Positions 6,163-12,245 of a DNA stretch of 13,053 nucleotides are shown piece by piece. The translations under genes were made by a program, and so were the position numbers. Under the pieces are notes generated by a model. It was not told the origin of the DNA. It was given only the letters and a program-made list of their open reading frames with translations, and ran no database searches. How positions within the stretch are numbered: position 1 is the first letter of the stretch; each line of letters begins with the position of its first letter. Where the stretch lies: positions 1 through 13,053 of the forward strand of contig JACCWY010000417.1 in NCBI GenBank assembly GCA_013697395.1, given 5' to 3'. The stretch is from Chloroflexota bacterium (lineage in GTDB: Bacteria > Chloroflexota > Limnocylindria > QHBO01).

Positions 6163-7134
6163 ATGGCAGGTCCCTCGACCAACCATCGATCCATCATGTT
6201 CAGCCAGCCGTCCACCGAGCCGGTCGTCCGGGCATCTCAGCCCGGCATCGGACTGCAGGTCACCCTCCTTGTCATCATCCTGGCGTCTGCCGTGACGCTT
6301 GTCGCCGTCCGGCCGTTGGGGGGCTTTCCCGGCGGCCAGCCGCCGCCGGTCGAGCCGTCACCAACCACGTCGCCGCGCGCGACGCCCACGGCGTCTCCCA
6401 AGCCGAGCCCGACGCCGACGCCGGTCCTGACCCCATCACCCTCGCCCGTTCCCACGGCCGTCCCGCCGCCCGCTCCGGCGCCGACGGTGTCGCCCGTGCC
6501 GGCGCCGCCCCCGCCGACATCCGGGCTGCCGGCCTGCCAGTACGGCAACGTGCTCACCGCGCATCGCGACTACGCGGAGTGGGCGATCACGCTCCTCGAT
6601 ACGACATACCACGTCGGCGGCGACTACGCTCCCTACGATCTCGTCGACAGCTCGATTGTCGGGCTGAACGGCGGGTACGCCGTCCGCAGCATCGTGGTCG
6701 ACGACCTGCGGGCGATGGCCGACGCAGCACGCGCCGCAGGCGTCCCGATTCAGCTGGCGAGCGGCTATCGCGGCCACGCCCAGCAGCAGGCAACCTTCGA
6801 GTACTGGGTCAGCGTCGGCGGGTACGAGCAGGCGCTTCGCACGAGCGCGCGGGCAGGCCACTCGGAGCACCAGCTCGGCACCGCCGTCGACGTCACCAGC
6901 GCGGGCGGCTCGCCTCCATGGGAGTACGCCGACTGGGCGAGCACGCCGGCCGGTGCCTGGATGGCCGCCCATGCCTGGCGCTACGGGTTCGTCATGATCT
7001 ATCCGCCGGGCACCTTCGACCTGACCTGCTACGACTACGAGCCCTGGCACTACCGCTACGTCGGGCGGGGCCTGGCCGCGGAGATCGTCGGCACCGGGCG
7101 CACCGCGCGCCAGGTCCTGTGGGAGCGCCAGTAG
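6163..7134 (+). CDS. VanY-type D-alanyl-D-alanine carboxypeptidase with Pro/Ser/Thr linker
   Basis: 323-residue envelope zinc peptidase of the M15B/LAS group, expected to trim the terminal D-Ala from peptidoglycan stem peptides. Seen: an N-terminal transmembrane anchor (about 31-50), a Pro/Ser/Thr-rich linker (57-120) that would span the wall, and the VanY domain (about 123-318). Within it lie SGYR (200-203), the zinc-binding SEHQLGTAVDV (His236, Asp243), and EPWHYRY with catalytic Glu293 and zinc ligand His296. All metal and catalytic residues are present. There is no vanHAX-like cluster, so housekeeping wall remodelling is likelier than glycopeptide resistance. The chosen ATG follows GGAGG. 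Starts at 6127 (longer) or 6196 are possible and would change only the cytoplasmic tip. The gene diverges from msrB; its own promoter is not clear, though GGTATC (6115-6120) is a weak candidate. Confidence 0.92.
   Translation: MAGPSTNHRSIMFSQPSTEPVVRASQPGIGLQVTLLVIILASAVTLVAVRPLGGFPGGQPPPVEPSPTTSPRATPTASPKPSPTPTPVLTPSPSPVPTAVPPPAPAPTVSPVPAPPPPTSGLPACQYGNVLTAHRDYAEWAITLLDTTYHVGGDYAPYDLVDSSIVGLNGGYAVRSIVVDDLRAMADAARAAGVPIQLASGYRGHAQQQATFEYWVSVGGYEQALRTSARAGHSEHQLGTAVDVTSAGGSPPWEYADWASTPAGAWMAAHAWRYGFVMIYPPGTFDLTCYDYEPWHYRYVGRGLAAEIVGTGRTARQVLWERQ
6340..6522 (+). repeat. Low-complexity Pro/Ser/Thr coding tract in the VanY-type gene
   Basis: Imperfect CCG/TCG/ACG-rich triplet runs encode the PSPTPTP-type wall-spanning linker. 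This is a slippage-prone, composition-biased segment inside the gene, with no separate function inferred. Confidence 0.7.
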
Positions 7135-7141
7135 CGCCGGG

Positions 7142-7147
7142 TATCCT
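7142..7147 (+). promoter_or_regulatory. -10 box of a leaderless promoter for the alpha/beta hydrolase
   Basis: TATCCT ends seven bases before the ATG at 7155, in the 20-base gap after the VanY-type stop codon. No Shine-Dalgarno sequence lies between. Confidence 0.55.
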
Positions 7148-7154
7148 TGGCCGG

Positions 7155-7676
7155 ATGTCGGCCACACGGATCCTCCTGGCGCCCGGCGCCTCCGGCACGA
7201 TCGAGGGGCTGCGCCAGCACGAACGAGGCCTCGTCGCCCGCGGCCTCGACGTGCGTCTCGTCGACCTCCCCCGCGGACGTGCCGAGCGTGCCCTTCCCGT
7301 CTATGGCAACGCGCTCGACGACGAGGACGCAGCGGCCACCGTCGTCGGCGGTCATTCGTTCGGCGGCCGGGTGGCGTCGCTGCTCGCAGCCGAGCGGGAC
7401 GTCGCCGGCCTCGTCCTGCTCTCGTACCCGCTCCACGCGCCGGGGCGTCGAGAGGCATGGGACGAGCGAACGGCACACTGGCCGCGAATCACGATCCCCG
7501 TGCTCCTGCTGTCCGGCGAGTCGGACCCGTTCGCCGACCTGACGCTCCTGCGCGGCGCGGTCGAGAAGCTTCCGAACCACACGCTGATCACCTATCCGCG
7601 TGTGGGACACGGGCTTGCTCCAGTCCTCGATCCCGCCCTCGACCAGGTCGCCGACTTCATCCGGCGCCATACCTGA
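7155..7676 (+). CDS. Small alpha/beta-fold hydrolase (KANL3/TEX30-like)
   Basis: 173-residue serine hydrolase of the compact alpha/beta family related to KANL3/TEX30 and dienelactone hydrolases. Seen: ILLAPGASGT at the first strand and oxyanion region (6-15), nucleophile elbow GGHSFGGRVAS with Ser68, LVLLSYPLHAPG (87-97) which is typical of this subfamily, LLLSGESDPF with Asp124, and VGHGLAP with His152 completing the triad. Length is normal. It probably acts in the cytoplasm, as no signal peptide is present; the substrate is unknown. The ATG has TATCCT seven bases upstream. Its TGA (7674-7676) abuts the start of homology of the WYL remnant, which is in another frame. Family call is confident, role is not. 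Confidence 0.88.
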   Translation: MSATRILLAPGASGTIEGLRQHERGLVARGLDVRLVDLPRGRAERALPVYGNALDDEDAAATVVGGHSFGGRVASLLAAERDVAGLVLLSYPLHAPGRREAWDERTAHWPRITIPVLLLSGESDPFADLTLLRGAVEKLPNHTLITYPRVGHGLAPVLDPALDQVADFIRRHT

Positions 7677-7690
7677 CGAATACTGGCAGG

Positions 7691-8032
7691 ATTCGGCCTG
7701 CGGACTTCGACCTCGCAGCCTACTGGGCCGAATCGATCAGCGCGTACGAGCGCGATGCTCCGCGCGTGACGGTCACGCTCAGGATCGACCCGGCCGTCAT
7801 CGGCGTGCTGGCCGATGCCGTGGGCAGCCAGGCCGTCCGTGCCGCCGAGACGATCCCCGCGACGGACCCGGAGGGATGGGTCCACCTCCGCGTCACCGCG
7901 GACTGGCCCGACGAGGTGCCGGGTCGGCTGATCGCGCTCGGCAGCCGGGCCGAGATCCTGGGTCCACCGGAGGTCCGCGAGCGCGCCCTCACCCTCGCCC
8001 GGCGCGTCCTCGAACGCCACGGGGTGCTCTAG
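7691..8032 (+). pseudogene. C-terminal (WCX) remnant of a WYL-domain transcriptional regulator
   Basis: The reading frame gives about 113 residues matching only the tail of YafY/PafC-like WYL regulators: RPADFDLAAYWAES, a V-T-V-T-L-R-I strand, GWVHLRVTADWPDEVPGRLIALG, then a final helix with VRERALTLARRVLERHG. In complete members this follows an HTH domain and a WYL ligand domain of roughly 200 residues, and both are absent. No ATG or GTG occurs before the conserved part. The frame upstream only shadows the hydrolase gene. Homology begins almost at the hydrolase TGA, suggesting a deletion or replacement joint. However, AATACT followed by six bases and ATT (7691) copies the local leaderless start layout, so an expressed WCX-only protein is conceivable. 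Its stop codon overlaps that of the opposing small gene. Confidence 0.66.
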
Positions 8033-8169
8033 CGCCGGTCGATTTTCTTCGCGGGCGGGCGCACCCACCGGATCGATCGGTCCCGCTTCACGAGGCGGCG
8101 CCGAAGGTGCTCGGCAACGAAGCGCTCCCTGTCATCGGCGAGCGCGCGGATGAGGTCCTGGCTGATCAT
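8029..8169 (-). CDS. Small charged protein of unknown function (46 aa)
   Basis: Not recognised. The frame from ATG 8169 to TAG 8029 encodes MISQDLIRALADDRERFVAE followed by a basic Arg/Lys-rich half ending PPAKKIDRR. The first 25 residues would make a charged amphipathic helix and the rest has net positive charge, consistent with nucleic-acid or membrane-surface contact, but this is inference. Support for a real gene is GGAAGGG four bases before the ATG and the position directly after DUF4112 on the same strand (64-base gap). The stop overlaps the convergent WYL remnant's stop within one CTAG. Against it are the short length and high-GC background, where spurious frames are common. A competing overlapping frame on the same strand (near 8190) is weaker. 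Confidence 0.45.
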   Translation of the reverse strand: MISQDLIRALADDRERFVAEHLRRRLVKRDRSIRWVRPPAKKIDRR

Positions 8170-8173
8170 CGGT

Positions 8174-8180
8174 CCCTTCC
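8174..8180 (-). promoter_or_regulatory. Ribosome binding site for the 46-aa gene
   Basis: GGAAGGG on the minus strand, four bases before ATG 8169. It is the main evidence that this short frame is translated. Confidence 0.4.
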
Positions 8181-8233
8181 GTCCACTTCATGTCGTACCC
8201 CACGACGATACCGCCGATTGCTGCCAGGTCCTG

Positions 8234-8749
8234 TCATGTACTCGAGAGGATCACGAGAAAGGCTCCAACGATCGTCGTCAGGAGCGAGACGAGCAGCCAT
8301 CCGACGAGGGCCACGAGCACGACGATGGCCGCGACCAGCCCCAGCAGGACGAGCCACTCGTCGCGCGTCGACGCCTCCGGCTGCTCGAGATGACGGCGCA
8401 TGAGCCCGAGGTTGCGCGTGTTCGCCTTGAACCACAGGTCGAACGCGTCACCGGCGACGGGGATCGATCCGACGGCGAGGTCGATCGCCGAGTTGGCAAG
8501 CATGCGGGCAACCACCACCCGCGGCAGCCCGAGGCGGGAGGCGCGCCAGATGACGAACAGGCCCAGCCCGCCGCTCACCAGGTCTCCGACCACGGGGACG
8601 AAGCCGATGACCGCATCGAGCCCGAAGCGGCGGCCACCCGTGCCGGGCACGGGGATGCTGTTGTCGAGGAACCACGCCAGTGTCTCGACCTCGGCCAGCG
8701 CGCGCGACCGATCCGGCCGCTCCCGCGGAATGCGGGTCACTCGTGCCAT
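8234..8749 (-). CDS. DUF4112 domain-containing membrane protein
   Basis: 171 residues. The DUF4112 core spans about 18-118, with the family's paired motif: LDAVIGFVPVVGDLVSGGLG (44-63) repeated as GSIPVAGDAFDLWFKANTRN (94-113), both with the I/V-P-V-x-G-D core. DUF4112 proteins are small and of unknown function; the motif probably forms re-entrant or membrane-associated helices. A hydrophobic stretch at 132-169, enough for two transmembrane helices, ends the protein. The N-terminus is Arg-rich and cytoplasmic by the positive-inside rule. ATG 8749 is the first start compatible with the motif; longer frames would run into the divergent gene at 8811. No ribosome binding site is clear, and TGTCCT (8761-8756) six bases upstream is a poor -10 candidate. 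Confidence 0.88.
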   Translation of the reverse strand: MARVTRIPRERPDRSRALAEVETLAWFLDNSIPVPGTGGRRFGLDAVIGFVPVVGDLVSGGLGLFVIWRASRLGLPRVVVARMLANSAIDLAVGSIPVAGDAFDLWFKANTRNLGLMRRHLEQPEASTRDEWLVLLGLVAAIVVLVALVGWLLVSLLTTIVGAFLVILSST

Positions 8750-8797
8750 GAGCCGAGGACATGCACGACCGATGCCCCGTGAAGTTGACGCGTGCGG

Positions 8798-8803
8798 CAG
8801 ACT
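8798..8803 (+). promoter_or_regulatory. -10-like box for the four-helix membrane protein
   Basis: CAGACT ends seven bases before ATG 8811. It differs in one base from the TAGACT boxes of the GNAT and DUF72 genes and has identical spacing. TTGACG at 8785-8790 is only seven bases upstream and so cannot serve as its normal -35. Confidence 0.4.
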
Positions 8804-8810
8804 GGCGGGC

Positions 8811-9236
8811 ATGAACGCCATGCGACCCGCCGTCGGCAGCGTGCCGGCTCCTCCCGCCGCCGCGCGTGTTCCCCTGCTTGGCGTGCTCCGCGCGCTGCTC
8901 ATCGGCGAGGTCGCGCTCGGCGTCGGGGTCGCCATCGTGCTGAGCGTCCTGGCCGGCGAATCGTCGCAGGCCACCGAGGAGACGCTCCGCTTCGCGGCGG
9001 GCGGCGCATTCCTCGTCGCGATCGCGGCCGCCATCGCGGCGCGCGGAGCACGCCGTCGTCGTGCGTGGGCATGGACCCTGTCCGCCGTCCTTCAGCTCCT
9101 CGTGGCCATTGGCACCGGCATCGCCGTCATCGTCGCGACGTGGCACCCTGCCTACCTCGCCGGCTTCGCGCTCGCCGCCGCCGTGATGCTGGTCCTGTCG
9201 ACCGCGTCCGTGCGCCGGGCGCTCGGCCAGGAGTGA
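8811..9236 (+). CDS. Four-helix integral membrane protein of unknown function
   Basis: 141 residues with no family that I recognise. Hydrophobic segments lie at about 22-48, 62-79, 87-110 and 113-134. A basic cluster RGARRRR (78-84) between helices two and three marks a cytoplasmic loop, and Pro/Ala-rich residues 5-19 precede helix one. No catalytic or metal-binding motif is visible, only one His and no Cys. ATG 8811 sits seven bases after CAGACT; the in-frame ATG at 8820 is the alternative. The gene diverges from DUF4112 (61-base gap), and the GNAT gene follows 24 bases later with its own -10 box. Similar small four-helix proteins in high-GC genomes are usually labelled hypothetical. Confidence 0.8.
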   Translation: MNAMRPAVGSVPAPPAAARVPLLGVLRALLIGEVALGVGVAIVLSVLAGESSQATEETLRFAAGGAFLVAIAAAIAARGARRRRAWAWTLSAVLQLLVAIGTGIAVIVATWHPAYLAGFALAAAVMLVLSTASVRRALGQE

Positions 9237-9247
9237 CGGCTGGCTCG

Positions 9248-9253
9248 TAGACT
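9248..9253 (+). promoter_or_regulatory. -10 box of a leaderless promoter for the GNAT gene
   Basis: TAGACT ends exactly seven bases before ATG 9261. The same hexamer at the same distance precedes the DUF72 gene. No Shine-Dalgarno sequence intervenes. Confidence 0.55.
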
Positions 9254-9260
9254 GGCACGG

Positions 9261-9746
9261 ATGGACCTCGTCATCCGCGAGGCCGCGGCCCCGGACTTCG
9301 AAGCCGCCGCCGACGTGGCCGTCGCCGCCTACCGAACGATCGATCCGGAGCTCGGCGGGTACGAGGCGCGCCTGCGCGACGTCGCGGGCCGCACCCGGCA
9401 CGCAACCGTGCTCGTCGCCGTCGATGACGGGCGAGTGATCGGGACGGCGACGTACGTCGGTGACCCGGCCAGCCCGCTGGCCGAGTCGGACGATCCTGGC
9501 GACGCGGGCCTGCGGATGCTCGCCGTGTCGCCCGATGCCATGGGCCGCGGCGCGGGCACGGCGCTGGTGGAGGAGGCGATCGCACGGGCGCGCAGCGACG
9601 GGCGGCGCCGGCTCGTTCTCCTGTCACGCCACACCATGAAGGCGGCGCACGCCATCTACGATCGGCTCGGGTTCGAGCGCGAGCCCGGGCTGGACGAGAC
9701 GTGGGATGGCGGCACGCTCCTGGGATTCGCGTTGCGGCTTTCCTGA
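9261..9746 (+). CDS. GNAT-family N-acetyltransferase
   Basis: 161-residue acetyl-CoA-dependent acyltransferase, probably cytoplasmic. Seen: strand 1 LVIREAAAPDFEAA (3-16), VLVAVDDGRVIGTATYV spanning strands 2-3 (50-66), motif A LRMLAVSPDAMGRGAGTALVEEA (84-106) with the pyrophosphate-binding turn G95-R-G-A-G99, and motif B HAIYDRLGFERE with Tyr133, the usual general-acid position. These place the fold with confidence, but the acceptor amine is not predictable. Length is ordinary for a single-domain GNAT. The start ATG follows TAGACT by seven bases. The stop codon lies inside a dyad (9740-9762) that also precedes the DUF72 promoter. Confidence 0.92.
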   Translation: MDLVIREAAAPDFEAAADVAVAAYRTIDPELGGYEARLRDVAGRTRHATVLVAVDDGRVIGTATYVGDPASPLAESDDPGDAGLRMLAVSPDAMGRGAGTALVEEAIARARSDGRRRLVLLSRHTMKAAHAIYDRLGFEREPGLDETWDGGTLLGFALRLS

Positions 9747-9762
9747 CAGGCGCCGTCAGGAA
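9740..9762. terminator. Stem-loop overlapping the GNAT stop codon (terminator or operator)
   Basis: TTCCTGAC (9740-9747) and GTCAGGAA (9755-9762) form a perfect 8-bp dyad with a seven-base loop. There is no following T-run, so a classical intrinsic terminator is not certain. Its right arm ends eight bases before the DUF72 -10 box, so it could instead be an operator covering the -35 region. Confidence 0.4.
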
Positions 9763-9769
9763 TCACGCC

Positions 9770-9775
9770 TAGACT
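9770..9775 (+). promoter_or_regulatory. -10 box of a leaderless promoter for the DUF72 gene
   Basis: TAGACT ends exactly seven bases before ATG 9783. It repeats the arrangement of the GNAT gene and suggests that the two genes are transcribed separately despite the 36-base gap. Confidence 0.55.
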
Positions 9776-9782
9776 GAGCGAG

Positions 9783-10799
9783 ATGGCGATGACGAATCCG
9801 CACGATCCCGGTCCGGACGCGGCCTACGAGCGTGGCGAGGCGCATGCCATCGCCGCGCGGGAGCCGCTGAAAGTGGCGGACGCCACCGTGCGCATCGGCA
9901 CGGCCTCCTGGACCGATCCGACCATGACCGCTCCCGGTGTGTTCTACCCGCCCGACGCCAGCACGGCCGAGGATCGGCTCGTGTACTACGCGAACCAGTT
10001 TCCGATCGTCGAGGTCGACGCGACGTACTACGCGCTCCCGGCGCGACGGACCGGCGAGCTGTGGCTGGAGCGCACTCCGCCGGAATTCACGTTTGACATC
10101 AAGGCCCACGCGCTCATGACGGGACAGCCCTCAGAGGTGAGCCGCCTGCCGAAGGACCTGCGCGAGGAGCTGCCGCCCGAGATCCTCGACAAGAAGCGGG
10201 TGTATGCCCGCGAGCTGCCAACCCCGATCGAGGACGCGATCTGGGCGCGCTTCATGGATGGCATCGAGCCGCTTCGCAGCTCGGGCAAGCTGGGTGCCGT
10301 GTTCCTCCAGTACCCGCGCTGGTTCTTCCCGACCAATGAGTCGCGCGACGAGATCGTGAAGGCTCGCGAGCGACTGGGTGACACGCCGTTCGCCGTCGAG
10401 CTGCGACACGCCAGCTGGTTCAACGAGAAGAACGCCGATCGCACCCTGCGCTTCCTCGAGAAGTACGAGATCCCGTTCGTCATGGTCGACGCACCACCGG
10501 GAACGAAGTCGTCGGTGCCGCCGATGACAGTCGTCACGTCGCCGAAGCTCGCCGTCGTCCGATTCCACGGCCGTCGCACCGAGACGTGGGAGAAGTCCGG
10601 CATCCCGGTGGTCGAGCGATTCCGCTACCTGTACAGCGAGGATGAGCTGAGCGAGTGGGTCCCGCGCATCCGCGACGCGGCCGGCCAGGTCCCGGAGCTG
10701 CACGTCCTCATGAACAACTGCTACGCCAACTACGGGACCACGAACGCGCGCGAGATCGCCGACCTGCTGGCCGCCGAGGTGCCACGGCTGGACGCCTGA
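9783..10799 (+). CDS. DUF72 (YecE-like) TIM-barrel protein
   Basis: 338 residues with the complete set of DUF72 motifs: RIGTASWTDP (37-46), VEVDATYYALP (77-87), FTFDIKAHALMTG (102-114), GAVFLQYPRWFFP (171-183), VELRHASWF (205-213), VVRFHGRR (258-265) and the C-terminal HVLMNNCYANYGTTNA (307-322). The family is a widespread TIM-barrel resembling xylose isomerase-like folds; its reaction is not established. The His and Asn residues of the last motifs line the presumed active site. It is slightly longer than most members owing to a polar N-terminal 35 residues. ATG 9783 is supported by TAGACT seven bases upstream; a second ATG two codons later is less favoured. Likely cytoplasmic. The SH3b lipoprotein follows after 17 bases with its own -10 box. 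Confidence 0.93.
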   Translation: MAMTNPHDPGPDAAYERGEAHAIAAREPLKVADATVRIGTASWTDPTMTAPGVFYPPDASTAEDRLVYYANQFPIVEVDATYYALPARRTGELWLERTPPEFTFDIKAHALMTGQPSEVSRLPKDLREELPPEILDKKRVYARELPTPIEDAIWARFMDGIEPLRSSGKLGAVFLQYPRWFFPTNESRDEIVKARERLGDTPFAVELRHASWFNEKNADRTLRFLEKYEIPFVMVDAPPGTKSSVPPMTVVTSPKLAVVRFHGRRTETWEKSGIPVVERFRYLYSEDELSEWVPRIRDAAGQVPELHVLMNNCYANYGTTNAREIADLLAAEVPRLDA

Positions 10800-10800
10800 G

Positions 10801-10815
10801 CCGGTACGCTACCGG
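10801..10815. repeat. Perfect 6-bp palindrome covering the lipoprotein promoter
   Basis: CCGGTA (10801-10806) and TACCGG (10810-10815) flank the bases CGC. The presumed -10 hexamer TACGCT (10805-10810) bridges the centre, so a symmetric DNA-binding protein here would block RNA polymerase. It could be chance in GC-rich DNA. Confidence 0.4.
10805..10810 (+). promoter_or_regulatory. -10 box of a leaderless promoter for the SH3b lipoprotein
   Basis: TACGCT is followed by six bases and then GTG 10817, with a second in-frame GTG directly after. Spacing favours the first GTG. Confidence 0.45.
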
Positions 10816-10816
10816 G

Positions 10817-11599
10817 GTGGTGGGGAAGGCGCGCGCACCGCTCGGGATCGTCCTCTCCCTGCTTCTCGCGGCCTGCACGTACCCGCTCCAGTCCCCGACC
10901 CCGCGGCCGACGCCGTCGCCCTCCGCCACGCCATCACCGACGCCGATCTCGACCCCCTCGCGCTCCCCCACGCCGTCACCGACGCCGGAGCCCATCGCTC
11001 CGGACTTCGATGCGGGCGAGATTGTCGGCACGTCGATCGACGGGCTGCGGGTTCGCGGCCTGCCGGGCGCCGATCGCCCCATCGTCACCGGCCTGCTGCC
11101 GCTGGCCTTCGAGCTCGAGGTGATCCTCGGGCCTGTCCCGGTCGACGGCCTGGCGTGGTACCTCGTTTCCGACGCCGATGGTCGCGAGCCTGACTTCGAC
11201 GAGGGCTGGGTGGCGGCTGGCTACGAGCCGGAGCCACTCCTGGTCGCCTCCGGCCGGCGCGCCGAAGGATCCACCGCCGTCGCCTCGATGGCACAGATCG
11301 GCGACGCGGAGCAAGGGCCCATCGAGATCGGCGAGGGCGACCACGCCATCCGCTGGATCGGGCTCGATCCGGAGCGGCGGCGGTGCGCGTTCGCCGTCTC
11401 CATTGCCCCCGCCGGTGGCGGGGATCCCGTGCCAGCCATCCGTGCCACGATCGGCACCGGCATCGACCGCGGAACGCTCCAGCCCCAGTCGTTCGGAGCC
11501 CTGGCGCTGCGCGGACCGGTGTTCGTCAGTGTCGTCTCCGACTGCGCCTGGGCGCTGACGATCGTGCGCGTGCCGCCCACCGCGACGCCGGAACCCTAG
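10817..11599 (+). CDS. Lipoprotein with Pro/Ser/Thr linker and bacterial SH3 (SH3b) domain
   Basis: 260 residues. The signal sequence ends in the lipobox LLLAAC, with Cys20 as the lipidated residue, so the protein should be tethered outside the membrane. Residues 26-59 are a TPSPTP-type spacer. Residues about 66-145 look like SH3b: GLRVRGLPGADRPIVTGLLP (76-95), then DGLAWYLVS (110-118) and GWVAAGYEP (130-138), the strands used by envelope SH3b domains that bind wall peptides. The C-terminal 110 residues have two cysteines (190, 243) that may pair, an AIRWIGLDPERRRCAF segment, and no family that I recognise. The start GTG follows TACGCT by six bases; the next codon is also GTG. It converges on the septum-formation gene with only four bases between stop codons. 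Confidence 0.85.
   Translation: MVGKARAPLGIVLSLLLAACTYPLQSPTPRPTPSPSATPSPTPISTPSRSPTPSPTPEPIAPDFDAGEIVGTSIDGLRVRGLPGADRPIVTGLLPLAFELEVILGPVPVDGLAWYLVSDADGREPDFDEGWVAAGYEPEPLLVASGRRAEGSTAVASMAQIGDAEQGPIEIGEGDHAIRWIGLDPERRRCAFAVSIAPAGGGDPVPAIRATIGTGIDRGTLQPQSFGALALRGPVFVSVVSDCAWALTIVRVPPTATPEP
10928..10987 (+). repeat. Near-identical 18-bp direct repeat in the lipoprotein linker
   Basis: The 18-mers at 10928-10945 and 10970-10987 differ at one base and encode the TPSPTP spacer. This is likely slippage or duplication within a low-complexity linker, so length may vary between strains. Confidence 0.6.
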
Positions 11600-11603
11600 C
11601 TGC

Positions 11604-12239
11604 TCAGCGGTCGGCGTTACGGAGCGACTCGTTCAGATCTTCGACCTCGGGATCGAACATGGCGCACTGGAAGATGCGATCTCCGGCATTCCACCCCTCT
11701 TCGATGGGAACGAAGTGCACGAAGTCGAGCCGCGATACCTCGAAGGCGCGCCCGACGTAGTCCTCGAAGGCCGGCACGCACTCCTCGAAGACGAAGCCGA
11801 GCATGGCGTCCTCGGTCGGGTAGGTGCTCGAGCCGGTCCACGTCGCGACGTGGAACATCTCGTACTGGTGGCCCTCGTCGCAGCGGCGCGCGTCGACGGA
11901 GCTGATCTCGTCCTCGATCTCCGAGTTGAAGCAGTCGCCGACCCGCAGGTCCTCGATCGAGAGGGTGCCGCCGGCCGCGATCGATCCACCATCGTCCCGC
12001 CGCGCCGACACGACATACCCGACCAGGAGCACGAGCGCCAGAGCGGGGACCCACCAGTAACGCAGCCAACGCCTCCAGCCGGCGGGCTCGGGCGCTGCCG
12101 TCGTGGCGGCCTGGGCCACCCACGTCGACTGGTCCGCTTCGGTCGCTTCCGCGCCGCGAAAGAGGCCGCAGCGCTGGCAGGCCGAATCGGTACTTTCGTT
12201 GTCCGCGAAGCATCGCTTGCAGACCCATCGCTCGTTCAC
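11604..12239 (-). CDS. Zinc-finger, single-TM protein with septum-formation-type extracellular domain
   Basis: 211 residues in three parts. Residues 5-25 have the RanBP2-type zinc-finger pattern: W5-x-C7-x2-C10-x3-N14-x6-C21-x2-C24. A Trp-rich transmembrane helix occupies about 62-79. Residues about 97-196 resemble the septum-formation domain of actinobacterial membrane proteins: LRVGDCFNS (Cys103), RRCDEGHQYEMFHV (Cys120, His124), EECVPAFEDYVGR (Cys154), and FVPIEEGWNAGDRIFQCAMF with Cys192. Four cysteines could pair outside the cell. The family name comes from a Mycobacterium context; a division role here is inference. GTG 12239 is the start, with TAAGGT (12251-12246) six bases upstream. 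It follows the phosphatase gene on the same strand by 17 bases, so read-through expression is also possible. Confidence 0.82.
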   Translation of the reverse strand: MNERWVCKRCFADNESTDSACQRCGLFRGAEATEADQSTWVAQAATTAAPEPAGWRRWLRYWWVPALALVLLVGYVVSARRDDGGSIAAGGTLSIEDLRVGDCFNSEIEDEISSVDARRCDEGHQYEMFHVATWTGSSTYPTEDAMLGFVFEECVPAFEDYVGRAFEVSRLDFVHFVPIEEGWNAGDRIFQCAMFDPEVEDLNESLRNADR

Positions 12240-12245
12240 GGCGCC

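Noticed and set aside
6163..7134. Glycopeptide-resistance function for the VanY-type gene
   Set aside because: No vanH, vanA/B, vanX or vanRS-like genes are adjacent, and the Pro/Ser/Thr linker architecture is typical of housekeeping wall carboxypeptidases.
6147..7154. Apparent N-terminal extension of the alpha/beta hydrolase through the VanY-type gene
   Set aside because: The frame stays open by composition only; hydrolase homology begins at the ATG at 7155, which has its own -10 box. It is not a fusion protein.
8130..8222. Second short minus-strand frame (about 31 codons, containing MKWTEGTDD) overlapping the 46-aa gene
   Set aside because: It overlaps the 46-aa frame, which has the clearer ribosome binding site, begins from a CTG or internal ATG without support, and has no motif.
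8785..8790. TTGACG as a -35 box for the four-helix membrane protein gene
   Set aside because: It lies only seven bases from the CAGACT -10-like box, far from the 16-18 bases needed. A similar TTGACG seven bases before the lipid kinase box (257-252) looks coincidental.
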